Of a DNA stretch of 64,000 nt, positions 1 to 8,593 are shown piece after piece. Position 1 is the stretch's first letter; every line of letters begins with the position of its first letter. Origin of the DNA: Streptomyces sp. HUAS YS2 (lineage in GTDB: Bacteria > Actinomycetota > Actinomycetes > Streptomycetales > Streptomycetaceae); NCBI RefSeq assembly GCF_033343995.1, contig NZ_CP137573.1, forward strand, positions 248,001 to 312,000, written 5' to 3'. A program made the translations under genes and the position numbers. The notes under the pieces were generated by a model, which made no database searches, had not been told where the DNA came from, and saw nothing but the letters and a program-made list of their open reading frames with translations.

Positions 1-803
1 GGTGTGTAGAGCAGGAGCATGACGCGGGCACCCGGGGACGTGACGGGCTCGGCCACGCAGGTCGTGACCCAACCGGGGCCATGGATCGCGTGGTTGATGG
101 GGCGCTCGGTGCCGTCGGGGTACGGAACCGGCGCGGAGGCCGTGTCCCGGTAGATCGGGCCCGCCACCGGGTCGTCGAGGACGTCGGCCTCCAGACGGCC
201 CAGGGCCGGGTTGTCGGGCCGCATCTCCATGGCGTGCCGGAGCTGGGGCATCACGACGGGGGCCCACCGGCTCTCCCATTCGAGGAGGACCTCGGTGCGG
301 GCTTCCTCGTCGAGGAGCATCCAGCGCATGGTGTTGGCAGGCGGCTCGGCGCGGGGGAAGAGCCGGCAGAAGTCGTCGTTGCGGGCGAGCAGGTTCCATT
401 CGACGTCGTTGATGTACGCCATGACGCCGGTGATCTCGTCGACGACCCGCTGCCAGACGCCCGGCACGGACATGCCCGAGTCGCGGTGCAGGGTGAAGGG
501 CGGGTTCACCTTGCGCGCGAGCCGCCACAGGAACGTCCATTCCTGCTCGTTCAGCCGGAGCGTCCTGGCGACCGAGGTGAGGAAGTCGTCGCCGGGTTTG
601 GCGAGTTGACCGTTCTCGAAGCGGTTGTAGGTACCGGGGGTGCGGCCGAGCAGCTCGTCCATCTGCTCCTGGCTCAGGCCGGCCGCGCGGCGGCCTGGGC
701 CGGGGATCCGCCGGGGAAACCCCGCGGACATGGGGTCGATGGCCGCCCTGCGCTCCCGCAGGAGCTGCTTCAGGGAATCCCGGTCAGTGACGGCGAGTTG
801 CAC
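1..803 (-). CDS. MmyB-like helix-turn-helix transcriptional regulator (partial, C-terminus outside window)
   Basis: Cytoplasmic DNA-binding regulator. The N-terminal third is an XRE-type HTH (AAGLSQEQMDELLG, then TYNRFENGQ). The rest has the MmyB ligand-binding-domain look: WNLLARNDDFCRLFP, a PANTMRWMLLDEEAR segment and an aromatic C-terminal stretch. Family members in actinomycetes are about 280 residues and usually control a neighbouring oxidoreductase; here the 3' end runs off the window, so the target is unseen. I chose the GTG at 803, which has AGGTG six bases upstream and begins just before DRDSLKQLLRERRAAIDP, the usual family N-terminus. An ATG at 866 would add a 21-residue Arg-rich extension with no visible ribosome binding site. 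Family confident, start less so. Confidence 0.85.
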   Translation of the reverse strand, partial: MQLAVTDRDSLKQLLRERRAAIDPMSAGFPRRIPGPGRRAAGLSQEQMDELLGRTPGTYNRFENGQLAKPGDDFLTSVARTLRLNEQEWTFLWRLARKVNPPFTLHRDSGMSVPGVWQRVVDEITGVMAYINDVEWNLLARNDDFCRLFPRAEPPANTMRWMLLDEEARTEVLLEWESRWAPVVMPQLRHAMEMRPDNPALGRLEADVLDDPVAGPIYRDTASAPVPYPDGTERPINHAIHGPGWVTTCVAEPVTSPGARVMLLLYT

Positions 804-1076
804 GCGAGGCACCTGTCGGTAGAGCTGGGGGCGGCGGCGACGGACCGTGCTGCCGCCGCACCGCATGAGCAGATCAATTATCTGCAATTTCGGTCCCTGG
901 AAAGGACGGTCGGCAGCAATGAGACTGTCACCACGGAACCACACGCCTCGCCCGTCGGCAGGTGTGAGGGACATCCGGACGACCGCGGCCGGCGCCGCCA
1001 ACGCCATTGCGTAGCGTCCTCGACGCCGGCCGCCTGCGGATACCGGCACGGCTTCCCCGGCCTACCGGTTACCCCG

Positions 1077-1113
1077 ACGCGGCCCGTGCGGCTCCTCGCC
1101 GCACGGGCCGCGT
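1077..1113 (-). terminator. Strong intrinsic terminator hairpin after the glycolipid operon
   Basis: Perfect 16-bp inverted repeat: left arm 1077-1092 (ACGCGGCCCGTGCGGC), loop TCCTC, right arm 1098-1113. It lies 28 bases beyond the stop of the minus-strand Trm112-like gene, so it most likely ends that operon. There is no long U tract, which is normal for streptomycete terminators. Confidence 0.75.
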
Positions 1114-1140
1114 TGTATGCGCGCGCTCACGCCTCGGCAG

Positions 1141-1350
1141 TCACTCCTCCCCGCTGCTCGTGTAGCGCTCGTGGTCCTCCGGGGAGACCCGGGTGCCGGA
1201 CGAGGGCAGGAGTTGGGGGATGCCGTCCACGATCGGGTAGCCGAGCTGGAGGCGTGGGTTGTAGAGGACCTCACGGCCGGGCGGCAGGGTGAGGGGGCCC
1301 TTGTCGAGGGGGCAGGCCAGGAGCTGGAGCAGGGGGTCGTCGGGGTTCAT
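1141..1350 (-). CDS. Trm112-like small zinc-ribbon-derived protein
   Basis: 69 residues. The body (LLQLLACPLDKGPL, then LGYPIVDGIPQLLP) is the classic bacterial Trm112/UPF0434 fold signature. Eukaryotic and archaeal Trm112 proteins bind and stabilise SAM-dependent methyltransferases; bacterial ones are less studied. Only one of the usual four zinc cysteines is left (C13), so zinc binding is doubtful. ATG at 1350 has GAGGA upstream. It is the last gene of an operon that also encodes two SAM methyltransferases, so a partner role for one of them is an attractive inference. Family confident, role inferred. Confidence 0.85.
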   Translation of the reverse strand: MNPDDPLLQLLACPLDKGPLTLPPGREVLYNPRLQLGYPIVDGIPQLLPSSGTRVSPEDHERYTSSGEE

Positions 1351-1394
1351 GGACGGTCCTCGTTCTTCTGTGTGGGCTCGACGGGAGGAGCGGG

Positions 1395-2276
1395 TCAGGG
1401 CTGGGGGTCGTGGCGGGGCATGACGAGGAGGACGGACAGGGCCAGCGCCGTGCCGGCGACGCGGAGGGTCAGCAGGAGCGGGTCGTCCGGCAGGCGTTCG
1501 CCGAACGTCAGCGTCCCCAGGACCGCAGTGAACATGCAGGTCACCGTGGTGCAGACGGGCACGATCAGCGAGGCCCGGCAGCGCTGCAGCGCCGCCTGTG
1601 ACATGACCAGCCCGGCGCCCGCGGTGAACAGCAGCAGATACGGGTACGGGGAGCCGAACAGCGACCGCGCCGCCGCAGCCACGCTCCCGCCGGTGAGTCT
1701 GCCGGACGCCCCTTTGATGGCCAGCGAGCTGACACCGTAGAGCAGTCCGACGGCCACGCCGTATCCCATGCCGTTGGTCGGCACCCGGTGGCGTCTGCGG
1801 GCGCGCCGCTCGACCTGCCCGTACAGCAGCAGCCCGGCCGCGAGCGTCGGCACGCACACGAGGAGCACCCGGGGCCCCGGCGCACCGCTGCTCACCACGT
1901 CGTCGCCCTCGCTCAGAGACGCGACGACCATCAGCAGCGCGACGAGCACCCCGCCGAGCGCGTACCGCTCCCGGCCGGAGGGCTGTTCGCCGAGCACCAC
2001 CGAGGACAGCAGCAGGAGCAGGACGAGACCGGAGACGAAGATGCCCTGCGCGGCGGCGATCGGCAGCGCCCGGTACACCACCAGCTGGGCGACGAACCCG
2101 GCGGCGAGCGCGAGGGAGCCGGCGATCCACAGCGGGCTGGCCAGCAGTACGCCGACCACGTGCAGCGGCCGTCCGGCCGAGAGCGCCGGGAGTCCGCCGA
2201 GCGCCCGTTTCTCCAGGACGAAACCGACGCTGTACAGCACATTGGCCGAGAGCGCCGCCGCGACGCCCCACCACAT
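1395..2276 (-). CDS. DMT-superfamily (EamA/NIPA-like) membrane permease
   Basis: 293-residue integral membrane protein with about nine hydrophobic segments in the DMT pattern (start MWWGVAAALSANVLYSVGF, then an ALPIAAAQGIFVSGLVLLL segment). DMT proteins carry small metabolites, ions or lipid-linked sugars across the cytoplasmic membrane; the substrate here cannot be read from sequence. ATG at 2276 starts five bases after the stop of the upstream methyltransferase, and the Trm112-like gene follows after 44 bases, so it is inside the operon. An attractive inference is export or flipping of the glycan or lipid precursor made by its neighbours, but that is not shown by any motif. Confidence 0.82.
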   Translation of the reverse strand: MWWGVAAALSANVLYSVGFVLEKRALGGLPALSAGRPLHVVGVLLASPLWIAGSLALAAGFVAQLVVYRALPIAAAQGIFVSGLVLLLLLSSVVLGEQPSGRERYALGGVLVALLMVVASLSEGDDVVSSGAPGPRVLLVCVPTLAAGLLLYGQVERRARRRHRVPTNGMGYGVAVGLLYGVSSLAIKGASGRLTGGSVAAAARSLFGSPYPYLLLFTAGAGLVMSQAALQRCRASLIVPVCTTVTCMFTAVLGTLTFGERLPDDPLLLTLRVAGTALALSVLLVMPRHDPQP

Positions 2277-2280
2277 CCCG

Positions 2281-3084
2281 CTACCTCCGCCGGGCGTGCG
2301 CCAGCAGGATGGAGGCCGCCGACGGAACGGCGCACGCCGCACGGTCGACGAGCCGCAGGCCCCGGGGCACCCCGTGGAACGGCGCGCCCGTGATCCGTAC
2401 GTCGTCGAAGCCGGCCGACCGGAGGAACGAGCGCAGCGCGCGGGCCGTGTACAGCCGGAGATGGCCGACGACTTCGGTCCCGGGCCGGCCGTGGATGCCG
2501 CGCAGGCTGACCTCCGAGAACACCGGCTGCCAACCGGCCAACAGAAGCCCGCGGTTGTACCAGGCGGCGAGGTTGGGGGTGGACACCATCAGATGGCCGC
2601 CGGGCCGGAGGATGCGCCGCAGCTCGTCCAGCGCCGCGTCGGGGTCGACGAGATGCTCGATCACCTCGCTGAACAGCACGGCGTCCGCGCTGCCGTCCGC
2701 GAACGGCAGTCCGCCGTGGTCCAGTTCGCCCCGCACCACGTGCATCAGGCGCGACCGGGCACGGCGCAGCGCGTCCTGCGACCAGTCGACCCCGACGATC
2801 CGGTGTCCGGCCAGGATCGGACCGGCCGTCGCCGCCGCGGTGCCGTCCCCGCAGCCGACGTCGACGACCAGCGCGCCCGGGGTGGGGAGCGCGGCGGCCA
2901 GCAACCGCGCCTGCCGTCTGCTCCGGGCGTCGCCGGACGCCACGGGCACGGCGGGGTTCTCGTAGAAGTCCCGCAGTCCGGGAGCGTGGTCGGGCACGGT
3001 GCGCCCTTCCCCCGGCCGTCCCTCGCCCGGCCGCCCCTCCCCCGGCCGTCCCTCCGTGGTCGTGTCCGCGGTGTAGCCGGTCAC
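2281..3084 (-). CDS. Class I SAM-dependent methyltransferase
   Basis: 267 residues. Rossmann motif I is VVDVGCGDGTAAA, followed by the acidic VGVDWSQDAL and the post-motif FSEVIEHLVDPDAALDEL, all typical of Methyltransf_11/UbiE-like enzymes; LRPGGHLMVSTPN completes the set. The start is a GTG at 3084 whose GTGA overlaps the stop of the condensation-domain gene, giving translational coupling. The N-terminus carries three near-identical GRPGE repeats from 15-base DNA repeats (about 3005-3052). Within the operon it may methylate a sugar or lipid of the envelope product; substrate unknown. Confidence 0.88.
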   Translation of the reverse strand: MTGYTADTTTEGRPGEGRPGEGRPGEGRTVPDHAPGLRDFYENPAVPVASGDARSRRQARLLAAALPTPGALVVDVGCGDGTAAATAGPILAGHRIVGVDWSQDALRRARSRLMHVVRGELDHGGLPFADGSADAVLFSEVIEHLVDPDAALDELRRILRPGGHLMVSTPNLAAWYNRGLLLAGWQPVFSEVSLRGIHGRPGTEVVGHLRLYTARALRSFLRSAGFDDVRITGAPFHGVPRGLRLVDRAACAVPSAASILLAHARRR

Positions 3085-4415
3085 AGTGCCTCCGCATCCG
3101 TCGCTGCCAGCCGGTCGGTGAAGATCGCACACAGCCGGGCACCGTCCTCGTCGGCCAGCAGGGTCCGGGACCAGCGCAGTACGAGGTGGAGCCGGCCTCC
3201 GGTCGACGCCGTCGTGAAGGTGAGCCCGCGGGGCATCCCGGCCGGCGCCGAGAACCACACCGCACGGGCCCGGCCCGCCGGGCCGAAGTCCAGCGGGTAG
3301 GGGATCCGCCCGATGTTGCTGAGCAGCGTGGTCGACGTCCAGGGCGCTGCCAGCCGCCGCACGCCCCGGGTGAGCGCCGCACGGGCGGCGACCGGCAGGA
3401 CGGGGGCGGTCAGGAGTGCGGCGCCGTGGCCGAGTTGGGGCCGGCCGAGGGCTTTGAGCGCGCGGGTGCGTTCCGCGGTGGCGCGCAGCAGCGCGCCGGT
3501 GTCGGCGTCGGCGGCGACCTCGGCCGCCGTGAAGCCGACCTCGACCAGCCGGGTGCCGTTGCCGATCGGCATCTCCGGCCCGCGCGTGCGGTCGTCGACA
3601 GGCATGGTGATGCGCAGCGGCCGGGCGGGCGCGCCGTGCTCGCGGTTCCAGTCGGCGACGGTCAGGGCCGTGGCGACCATCAGCTGGTCGTTCACGGTGT
3701 ACGGGGCGCCCGGCTCGCGGCGGGGCACGGGCAGTTCGGTGAGGAGCATGGCATTGCCGGGCGCGGACCCGGGGGTGCCGGGCGCGACACGCGCGGGCCG
3801 CGCCGTCGCCGCGGGCCCCGCCGGATGTCCCGTCGGTCCGCCGGTCGGACGCGCCGGTGCCGGGACGGGCGGGGCGGGCCGGCCGCTGTAGAGTTCCGCG
3901 GCCGTAGCGGCGATCCGCAGGCACGCGGGGCCGTCGAGCGCCGTGTGATGGACCGTGAACAGCAGGACGCAGCCGTCGGCGTCCGGTTCCTCGATCACCT
4001 CGAGGCGCAGCGGCGGGGCCGCGAGCAGCGACGGCGCGTCGGTCAGGGCCCGCTGCCGGGCTCGTACCAGGGCGCCGGGTTCGCGGGGCGGGAAGGAGAC
4101 CACGTCGGCGTCGGGGCTTCCGGCCAGCTCCCACTCGTAGCGTCGGGCGGGTCTGCCGTGCCGTTCCCGTCTGCGCTCCCGCATCAGGACCCTCGGGTGC
4201 CGGGCGAGTGCTTGGGCGAACGCCTCGCGCAGCCGGTCGGGTCGGACCCGTCCGGGCAGGTGGATCTCGATGTGGACGGTGTTCGGCTCGCTGTCGTCGG
4301 CGCAGTGGCGGGCGATCTCGTCCACGACGGGGAACGGCACCCGCGGCAGGTCCGGCCCGCCGGCTGCGCGCGGGGCGGCGGTGCGCGGGGATGCGCCCCG
4401 CTGGTCGGTCGCCAT
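3081..4415 (-). CDS. Condensation-domain acyltransferase (PapA/WES-like)
   Basis: 444 residues. The motif HHTALDG about 170 residues in is the HHxxxDG active site shared by NRPS condensation domains, polyketide-associated PapA acyltransferases and wax-ester synthases; the second His is the catalytic base in that superfamily. No carrier-protein or adenylation domain is attached, so it is a stand-alone acyl transferase. A Pro/Ala/Gly-rich linker (residues about 195-225) separates the two halves. ATG at 4415 shares a base with the stop of the AftD-like gene, and the next gene overlaps its stop. Likely role: esterifying the glycan or lipid built by the operon, as PapA proteins do in mycobacterial glycolipids (inference). 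Confidence 0.85.
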   Translation of the reverse strand: MATDQRGASPRTAAPRAAGGPDLPRVPFPVVDEIARHCADDSEPNTVHIEIHLPGRVRPDRLREAFAQALARHPRVLMRERRRERHGRPARRYEWELAGSPDADVVSFPPREPGALVRARQRALTDAPSLLAAPPLRLEVIEEPDADGCVLLFTVHHTALDGPACLRIAATAAELYSGRPAPPVPAPARPTGGPTGHPAGPAATARPARVAPGTPGSAPGNAMLLTELPVPRREPGAPYTVNDQLMVATALTVADWNREHGAPARPLRITMPVDDRTRGPEMPIGNGTRLVEVGFTAAEVAADADTGALLRATAERTRALKALGRPQLGHGAALLTAPVLPVAARAALTRGVRRLAAPWTSTTLLSNIGRIPYPLDFGPAGRARAVWFSAPAGMPRGLTFTTASTGGRLHLVLRWSRTLLADEDGARLCAIFTDRLAATDAEAL

Positions 4416-7400
4416 CACCGGCCTCCTCGGCCCCGGTGTACGCCCCTGCCCGCCCCGGCCCGCCCGCGTCCCACCGACACCATCGCCGCGAACAGCCCTG
4501 TCAGGGCCAGCAGTTGGGCGACCGGGCCGTACGCGCCGTGCCCCAGCGACGCGGCGTCGCCGCTCCCGCTCAGCGTGGCGATCCCGGCGCCGGCCATCGC
4601 GGCGAACGCGATCGGCGCGAGGAGCGCCGGGCGCAGCCAGGCGACGACCGCGAGTACGGGCACGACCACCGCCACGGGCCCGGCGATCACGACGCCCACG
4701 AGCGTGAGCGCGACCGTCCCCAGCAGCAGTCCGGGCGCCGGCGCCTCGTCCCACCCCGGCGGATCCGGGTCCGGGCCGACGAGCGGCGTGGCCGCGCGGC
4801 GGCGGCCGACGAGCGCGAGGCCGGCGAGGAGCACCAGGAGTGCCGCGGCGCCGACGAGGCCGGCGTCGTACACGCGGGACGGCTCGTAGAGCAGCGTCAC
4901 GGTGCCGCCTTCTCCGGCGGGGACGAGCCACCCCTGCTGCCAGCCGTCGAGGCGCACCGGGCGCAGTTCCCCGCCGTCGAGCGTGGCCTTCCAGCCCGCG
5001 TTGTGGTTCTCGTGGAGCTGGAGGTAGGCGGCGTCGCCCGCGCCGACCCGCACGGTGCGCCGGTCGCCGCTGCCCGACACGGCCGCGATCTCGCGCGTGG
5101 CGGTCGACACGGCGTGCGGACCGCTTGTGGCGAGGTCGATGCGGGTGACGGCGAGCGGGCCGGTGTCGCCGGCCTCGACGGTGTGGGTGCGCCGGTCCAG
5201 GGCGACCCGGCCGCCGTCGGTGCACAGGGAGACCGCGATCGGGCGGCGCTCGGTCAGGTCACGGACCCGCCCCTGGGCGCGGGTCGCGAGGAACGTGCCG
5301 TCGACGGAGACGATCGGCCCCTTGCCGCACGGCAGGGTGAACTGCTTGGCCGGGTCGGGCTGCGGAGCCCGGTACTTCTCCAGCGCCGGGACGTGCAGTT
5401 CGCTGAGCCCGACGGGAAGCTGCAACTGGTCGTCGGCGACCGGGTTGTGGAGGGTCAGCGGGGCGACACGGGAGATCGTGATGTCCATCCGGTCGGTGGT
5501 GATCGGGGAGAACCTCGCCATGCCGTTCTCGTCGACCGCGGCCACCGCGGTGCCGTCCGGTGAGCTGATCTGGACCTGCTCGGGCCGGGTGGCGAGTCCA
5601 CCGGCCGCCGCGAGGACGATCTCGCCGACCGCGATCCTCTCAGGCCAGGTCACATGCAGGACGGCCCGTTCGCCCGCGACCCAGGCCGTGGTCAGGTCGC
5701 CGTCGGTCAGGTTGCGCGGGCTCAGGTTCGTACCGAGGCGCGCGGTCGAGTCTGCGGTCACGACGATCTTGTCTCGCTGCCCGGTGAGGTCGAACAGCAG
5801 TCGGTCGAGCTCCTTGCCCGGTACCGGCAGGGCGGTGGCGCTCAGCGTGTAGTCCCCGTCGCGGGCGGCCTCGAACTGTCGGTGCAGCCCCACTTCGGCG
5901 GGTACGGCGGACAGGCCGCCGGGGTCGCTGCCGCGGCCCAGGGTGTACGCGACCGAGTCGGCGGCGTCGCGTGGCGTGTCGGCGGGCAGCTCCAGCATCC
6001 GGGTCACCTGGACGCCGGGGACCGAGATCTCGGTGAACCCGGCGCCGGTGAGTCCCGGCCGGCCCTGCTGAGACTCCAGGATCGTCACCTTGAGCCAGGT
6101 CGCCTCGCCCTCCGGCGCGGCGACCTGCTGGGTGGTGCCGTCCGGGCGCAGCGGGCTGACCCGGCTGCCCCGGTCCGTCTCGACCCTTACCACCGTGGGC
6201 GCGGCCCGCACGTTGCCGCTGGGCAGCGGGGTCAGGTCGAGCGTGCCGGGGACGCGGATCGGGCCGGTGAAGCCGATCCGCAGCCATTCGCCCTGCGGGG
6301 ATCCGGGCGAACCCTCCGCCCAGCCGGTGTCCGGGTTGCCGTCGAAGGCGTTGACGGGGTCGTACTGGGGCAGGTGGAACAGCCAGTTCCCCACCGACGA
6401 CGCGGTCACGGACGCGGCGCCGCGGAGCACTGCGGTCGTCTGGTGCCGGATCCCGGACGTGGGCAGGATCTGCCGCGGCTCCTCGCCCGGGTCCTGGACG
6501 GCCTCGGGCGCGTTGCGTTCGTCGCGGGTGTACGTGTACGAGGTGCCGGAGTTGACGAGGCCGAAGCGGGTGTCGGCCCGGCGCATCCCGTCGCCCGCCG
6601 CGTACAGCGCAGGCCGGTCGACGCCCGGGTGGGCGTCGCCCGTGAGGATCGCGGGCCGCCCGGTCAGGGCGCCGGACGCGGTCAGCGGCAGCAGGGACTC
6701 CGGGCCGCCGCTGACCTCCGCGGTTTCGGCGACGGGCGTCAGTTTCGCCGGGCCGGGGCGTGGGGTGGTGGCCGGCGGCGCGTAGATCTCGACCGCGCGC
6801 TGACGCGGGAAGAGGCCCTCGACCTGCACCGGGGTGTCCTCGGCGATCCGGCCGCCGGTCAGCACCGGGCCGAAGCCGGTGACCCGCCGGTAGCCGGAGG
6901 CCTCCAGGGTGCGCTTCACGGTCGTGGTGGGGACGTGTCCGAGCTGGTCCGGGTCGAGGTCGTTGCGCACCACCACGTGGTACAGGCCGGCGCGGGCCAG
7001 GTAGTCGGCGAGTCCGGGTACCTGTCCGCCCGTCGTCAGGGCCTGTTCGACGGCGTCCATGGCCCGCCGGTTGCCGGGGGTGCCGAACGGCACGTAGTCG
7101 CGCTGCGCCCAGGGCGAGCGGGCGAGGACGTCGAGCGGTTGGTCGATCGGCGAGCCCCACGTGTAGATGCCGTGCGCGGTCGCCGGGACGACGAGGGCGC
7201 GGTCTTCGGGGGCGTGCTCGGCGAGCCAGTCGGCGGTGGTCTCCCAGTAGGTGGGAAGCTTCCGGAACGAACCCGGCTGCAGGATCGTGCCGTTGACGTA
7301 CGGCCAGGCCAGGCCGGGCAGGACCAGCAGGGCGGCCGCGACGGGGGCGAGGCGGCGGGCCCGGGCCGACGTGGACCGGAGTGCGTCCGAGGCGGTCAGG

Positions 7401-8593
7401 TGCATCAGGCCGAGGGCGAGCGCGAGGGCGAGTCCCGTCTGGAACTTGTAGATGTTGCGGAACGGCACCAGAGGCCCGTTCAGCCAGTCCCGTACGGTCT
7501 CGTGGAAGGGGCCGCCGAGCGCGCCACCGTACCCGGCCAGCGCGATCAGCGCGGCGGCGGTCGCCGTCAGCACCAGCCAGCGGCGCTCGGGCAGGTCCCG
7601 CCGGGCGAGGCCGGCGAGGCCGAGTGCCGCGGCGAGCACCGAACCGGTGACGACCGGGGCCGAGGTGGCGACGGTCCAGCCGGCGGGCAGCCAGGGCTCG
7701 CCGAAGTTCAGGTAGCCGACCCAGTTCCCGGCGCCGCGCAGGACTTCGGCCGCCGACATCGTCGCCGTGGTGGTCTGCGAGGACTCCACGTACGGCATGA
7801 AGTTCTCGCCGTACGTCCCGAGGAGCAGCAGCGGTACGGTCCACCAGGCCGTCGCGAGGATCACGCACGGCGTCCACCACGCGATGAGGGCCCGTTTGCG
7901 GGGACCGGCCGGCCGGGACAGCAGGTAGAGGCCGACGGGCAGCAGGGAGGCCAGCGTCGACGCGGCGTTCACCCCGCCCATCAGCGGGATGATCAGCGCG
8001 GAGCGCGCCGCGGCCAGGCGGGGGCTGCGGCGGGTGTCCGTGAGCGGGAGCAGCACCCAGGGCAGGACCGCGCCAGGCAGTGCGGCGGCCGAGGTGGAGC
8101 CGACGACGATCGTGTACGTCGGCCACAGGGCGTACGTCGCGGCACCGAGCAGCCGGGTCGCCGGCGAGCCGGTGCCGAGGCGTTCGGCGAGACGCAGGGC
8201 ACCCCAGAACGCGGTGGTGACCACGAGGGAGAGCCACAGGCGTTCGGCGAGCCAGACGGGCAGCCGCGCCAGGTCGGCCGCGGCGTGGAACGGCAGCATC
8301 GGGATGGCGTAGCCGACGTACTGGTCGGCGATCCCGCCGAAGCCGGCGCGGTCGTGCCACAGCTGCCCCAGGTCGCGCAGGAACCGCCAGGGATCGACGA
8401 CGACGCCCAGCTTGGTCTCGAACGTCATCCGTCCCGGCGACACGGCGAGGAAGGCGACGAACACCGCCGCCCAGAAGCCGAGCAGCCAGCGCCGGGAGCT
8501 GCGCTCCGGGTGCGGCGTTCCGCGCGCGGGCCCGGCTCCCGGGCCGGGTCCGGCCGGGGAGGCGGGCGGGCGGGCATGGACAGTGCTGGTCAT
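4415..8593 (-). CDS. AftD-like alpha-(1->3)-arabinofuranosyltransferase family protein (DUF3367, GT-C)
   Basis: 1392-residue membrane glycosyltransferase. The N-terminal half has about ten membrane segments, with a conserved acidic loop soon after the first (TKLGVVVDPWRFLRDLGQLW) as in GT-C enzymes. The C-terminal half is extracytoplasmic, with two discoidin (F5/8 type C)-like modules near residues 725-800 (VNAFDGNPDTGWAEG) and 950-1010 (LTDGDLTTAWVAGE). Two to four membrane helices close the protein after about 1240. Mycobacterial AftD is about 1400 residues with the same plan and elongates arabinan of arabinogalactan and lipoarabinomannan from decaprenyl-phosphoarabinose. The ATGA overlap with the upstream methyltransferase shows coupling. 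The sugar used in a streptomycete is unknown. Confidence 0.9.
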   Translation of the reverse strand: MTSTVHARPPASPAGPGPGAGPARGTPHPERSSRRWLLGFWAAVFVAFLAVSPGRMTFETKLGVVVDPWRFLRDLGQLWHDRAGFGGIADQYVGYAIPMLPFHAAADLARLPVWLAERLWLSLVVTTAFWGALRLAERLGTGSPATRLLGAATYALWPTYTIVVGSTSAAALPGAVLPWVLLPLTDTRRSPRLAAARSALIIPLMGGVNAASTLASLLPVGLYLLSRPAGPRKRALIAWWTPCVILATAWWTVPLLLLGTYGENFMPYVESSQTTTATMSAAEVLRGAGNWVGYLNFGEPWLPAGWTVATSAPVVTGSVLAAALGLAGLARRDLPERRWLVLTATAAALIALAGYGGALGGPFHETVRDWLNGPLVPFRNIYKFQTGLALALALGLMHLTASDALRSTSARARRLAPVAAALLVLPGLAWPYVNGTILQPGSFRKLPTYWETTADWLAEHAPEDRALVVPATAHGIYTWGSPIDQPLDVLARSPWAQRDYVPFGTPGNRRAMDAVEQALTTGGQVPGLADYLARAGLYHVVVRNDLDPDQLGHVPTTTVKRTLEASGYRRVTGFGPVLTGGRIAEDTPVQVEGLFPRQRAVEIYAPPATTPRPGPAKLTPVAETAEVSGGPESLLPLTASGALTGRPAILTGDAHPGVDRPALYAAGDGMRRADTRFGLVNSGTSYTYTRDERNAPEAVQDPGEEPRQILPTSGIRHQTTAVLRGAASVTASSVGNWLFHLPQYDPVNAFDGNPDTGWAEGSPGSPQGEWLRIGFTGPIRVPGTLDLTPLPSGNVRAAPTVVRVETDRGSRVSPLRPDGTTQQVAAPEGEATWLKVTILESQQGRPGLTGAGFTEISVPGVQVTRMLELPADTPRDAADSVAYTLGRGSDPGGLSAVPAEVGLHRQFEAARDGDYTLSATALPVPGKELDRLLFDLTGQRDKIVVTADSTARLGTNLSPRNLTDGDLTTAWVAGERAVLHVTWPERIAVGEIVLAAAGGLATRPEQVQISSPDGTAVAAVDENGMARFSPITTDRMDITISRVAPLTLHNPVADDQLQLPVGLSELHVPALEKYRAPQPDPAKQFTLPCGKGPIVSVDGTFLATRAQGRVRDLTERRPIAVSLCTDGGRVALDRRTHTVEAGDTGPLAVTRIDLATSGPHAVSTATREIAAVSGSGDRRTVRVGAGDAAYLQLHENHNAGWKATLDGGELRPVRLDGWQQGWLVPAGEGGTVTLLYEPSRVYDAGLVGAAALLVLLAGLALVGRRRAATPLVGPDPDPPGWDEAPAPGLLLGTVALTLVGVVIAGPVAVVVPVLAVVAWLRPALLAPIAFAAMAGAGIATLSGSGDAASLGHGAYGPVAQLLALTGLFAAMVSVGRGRAGAGRGVHRGRGGR

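Noticed and set aside
919..1014. 31-codon plus-strand frame divergent from the MmyB-like gene
   Set aside because: AAGGA lies too far (13 bases) from the ATG, no hydrophobic or conserved pattern, and composition gives no coding signal.
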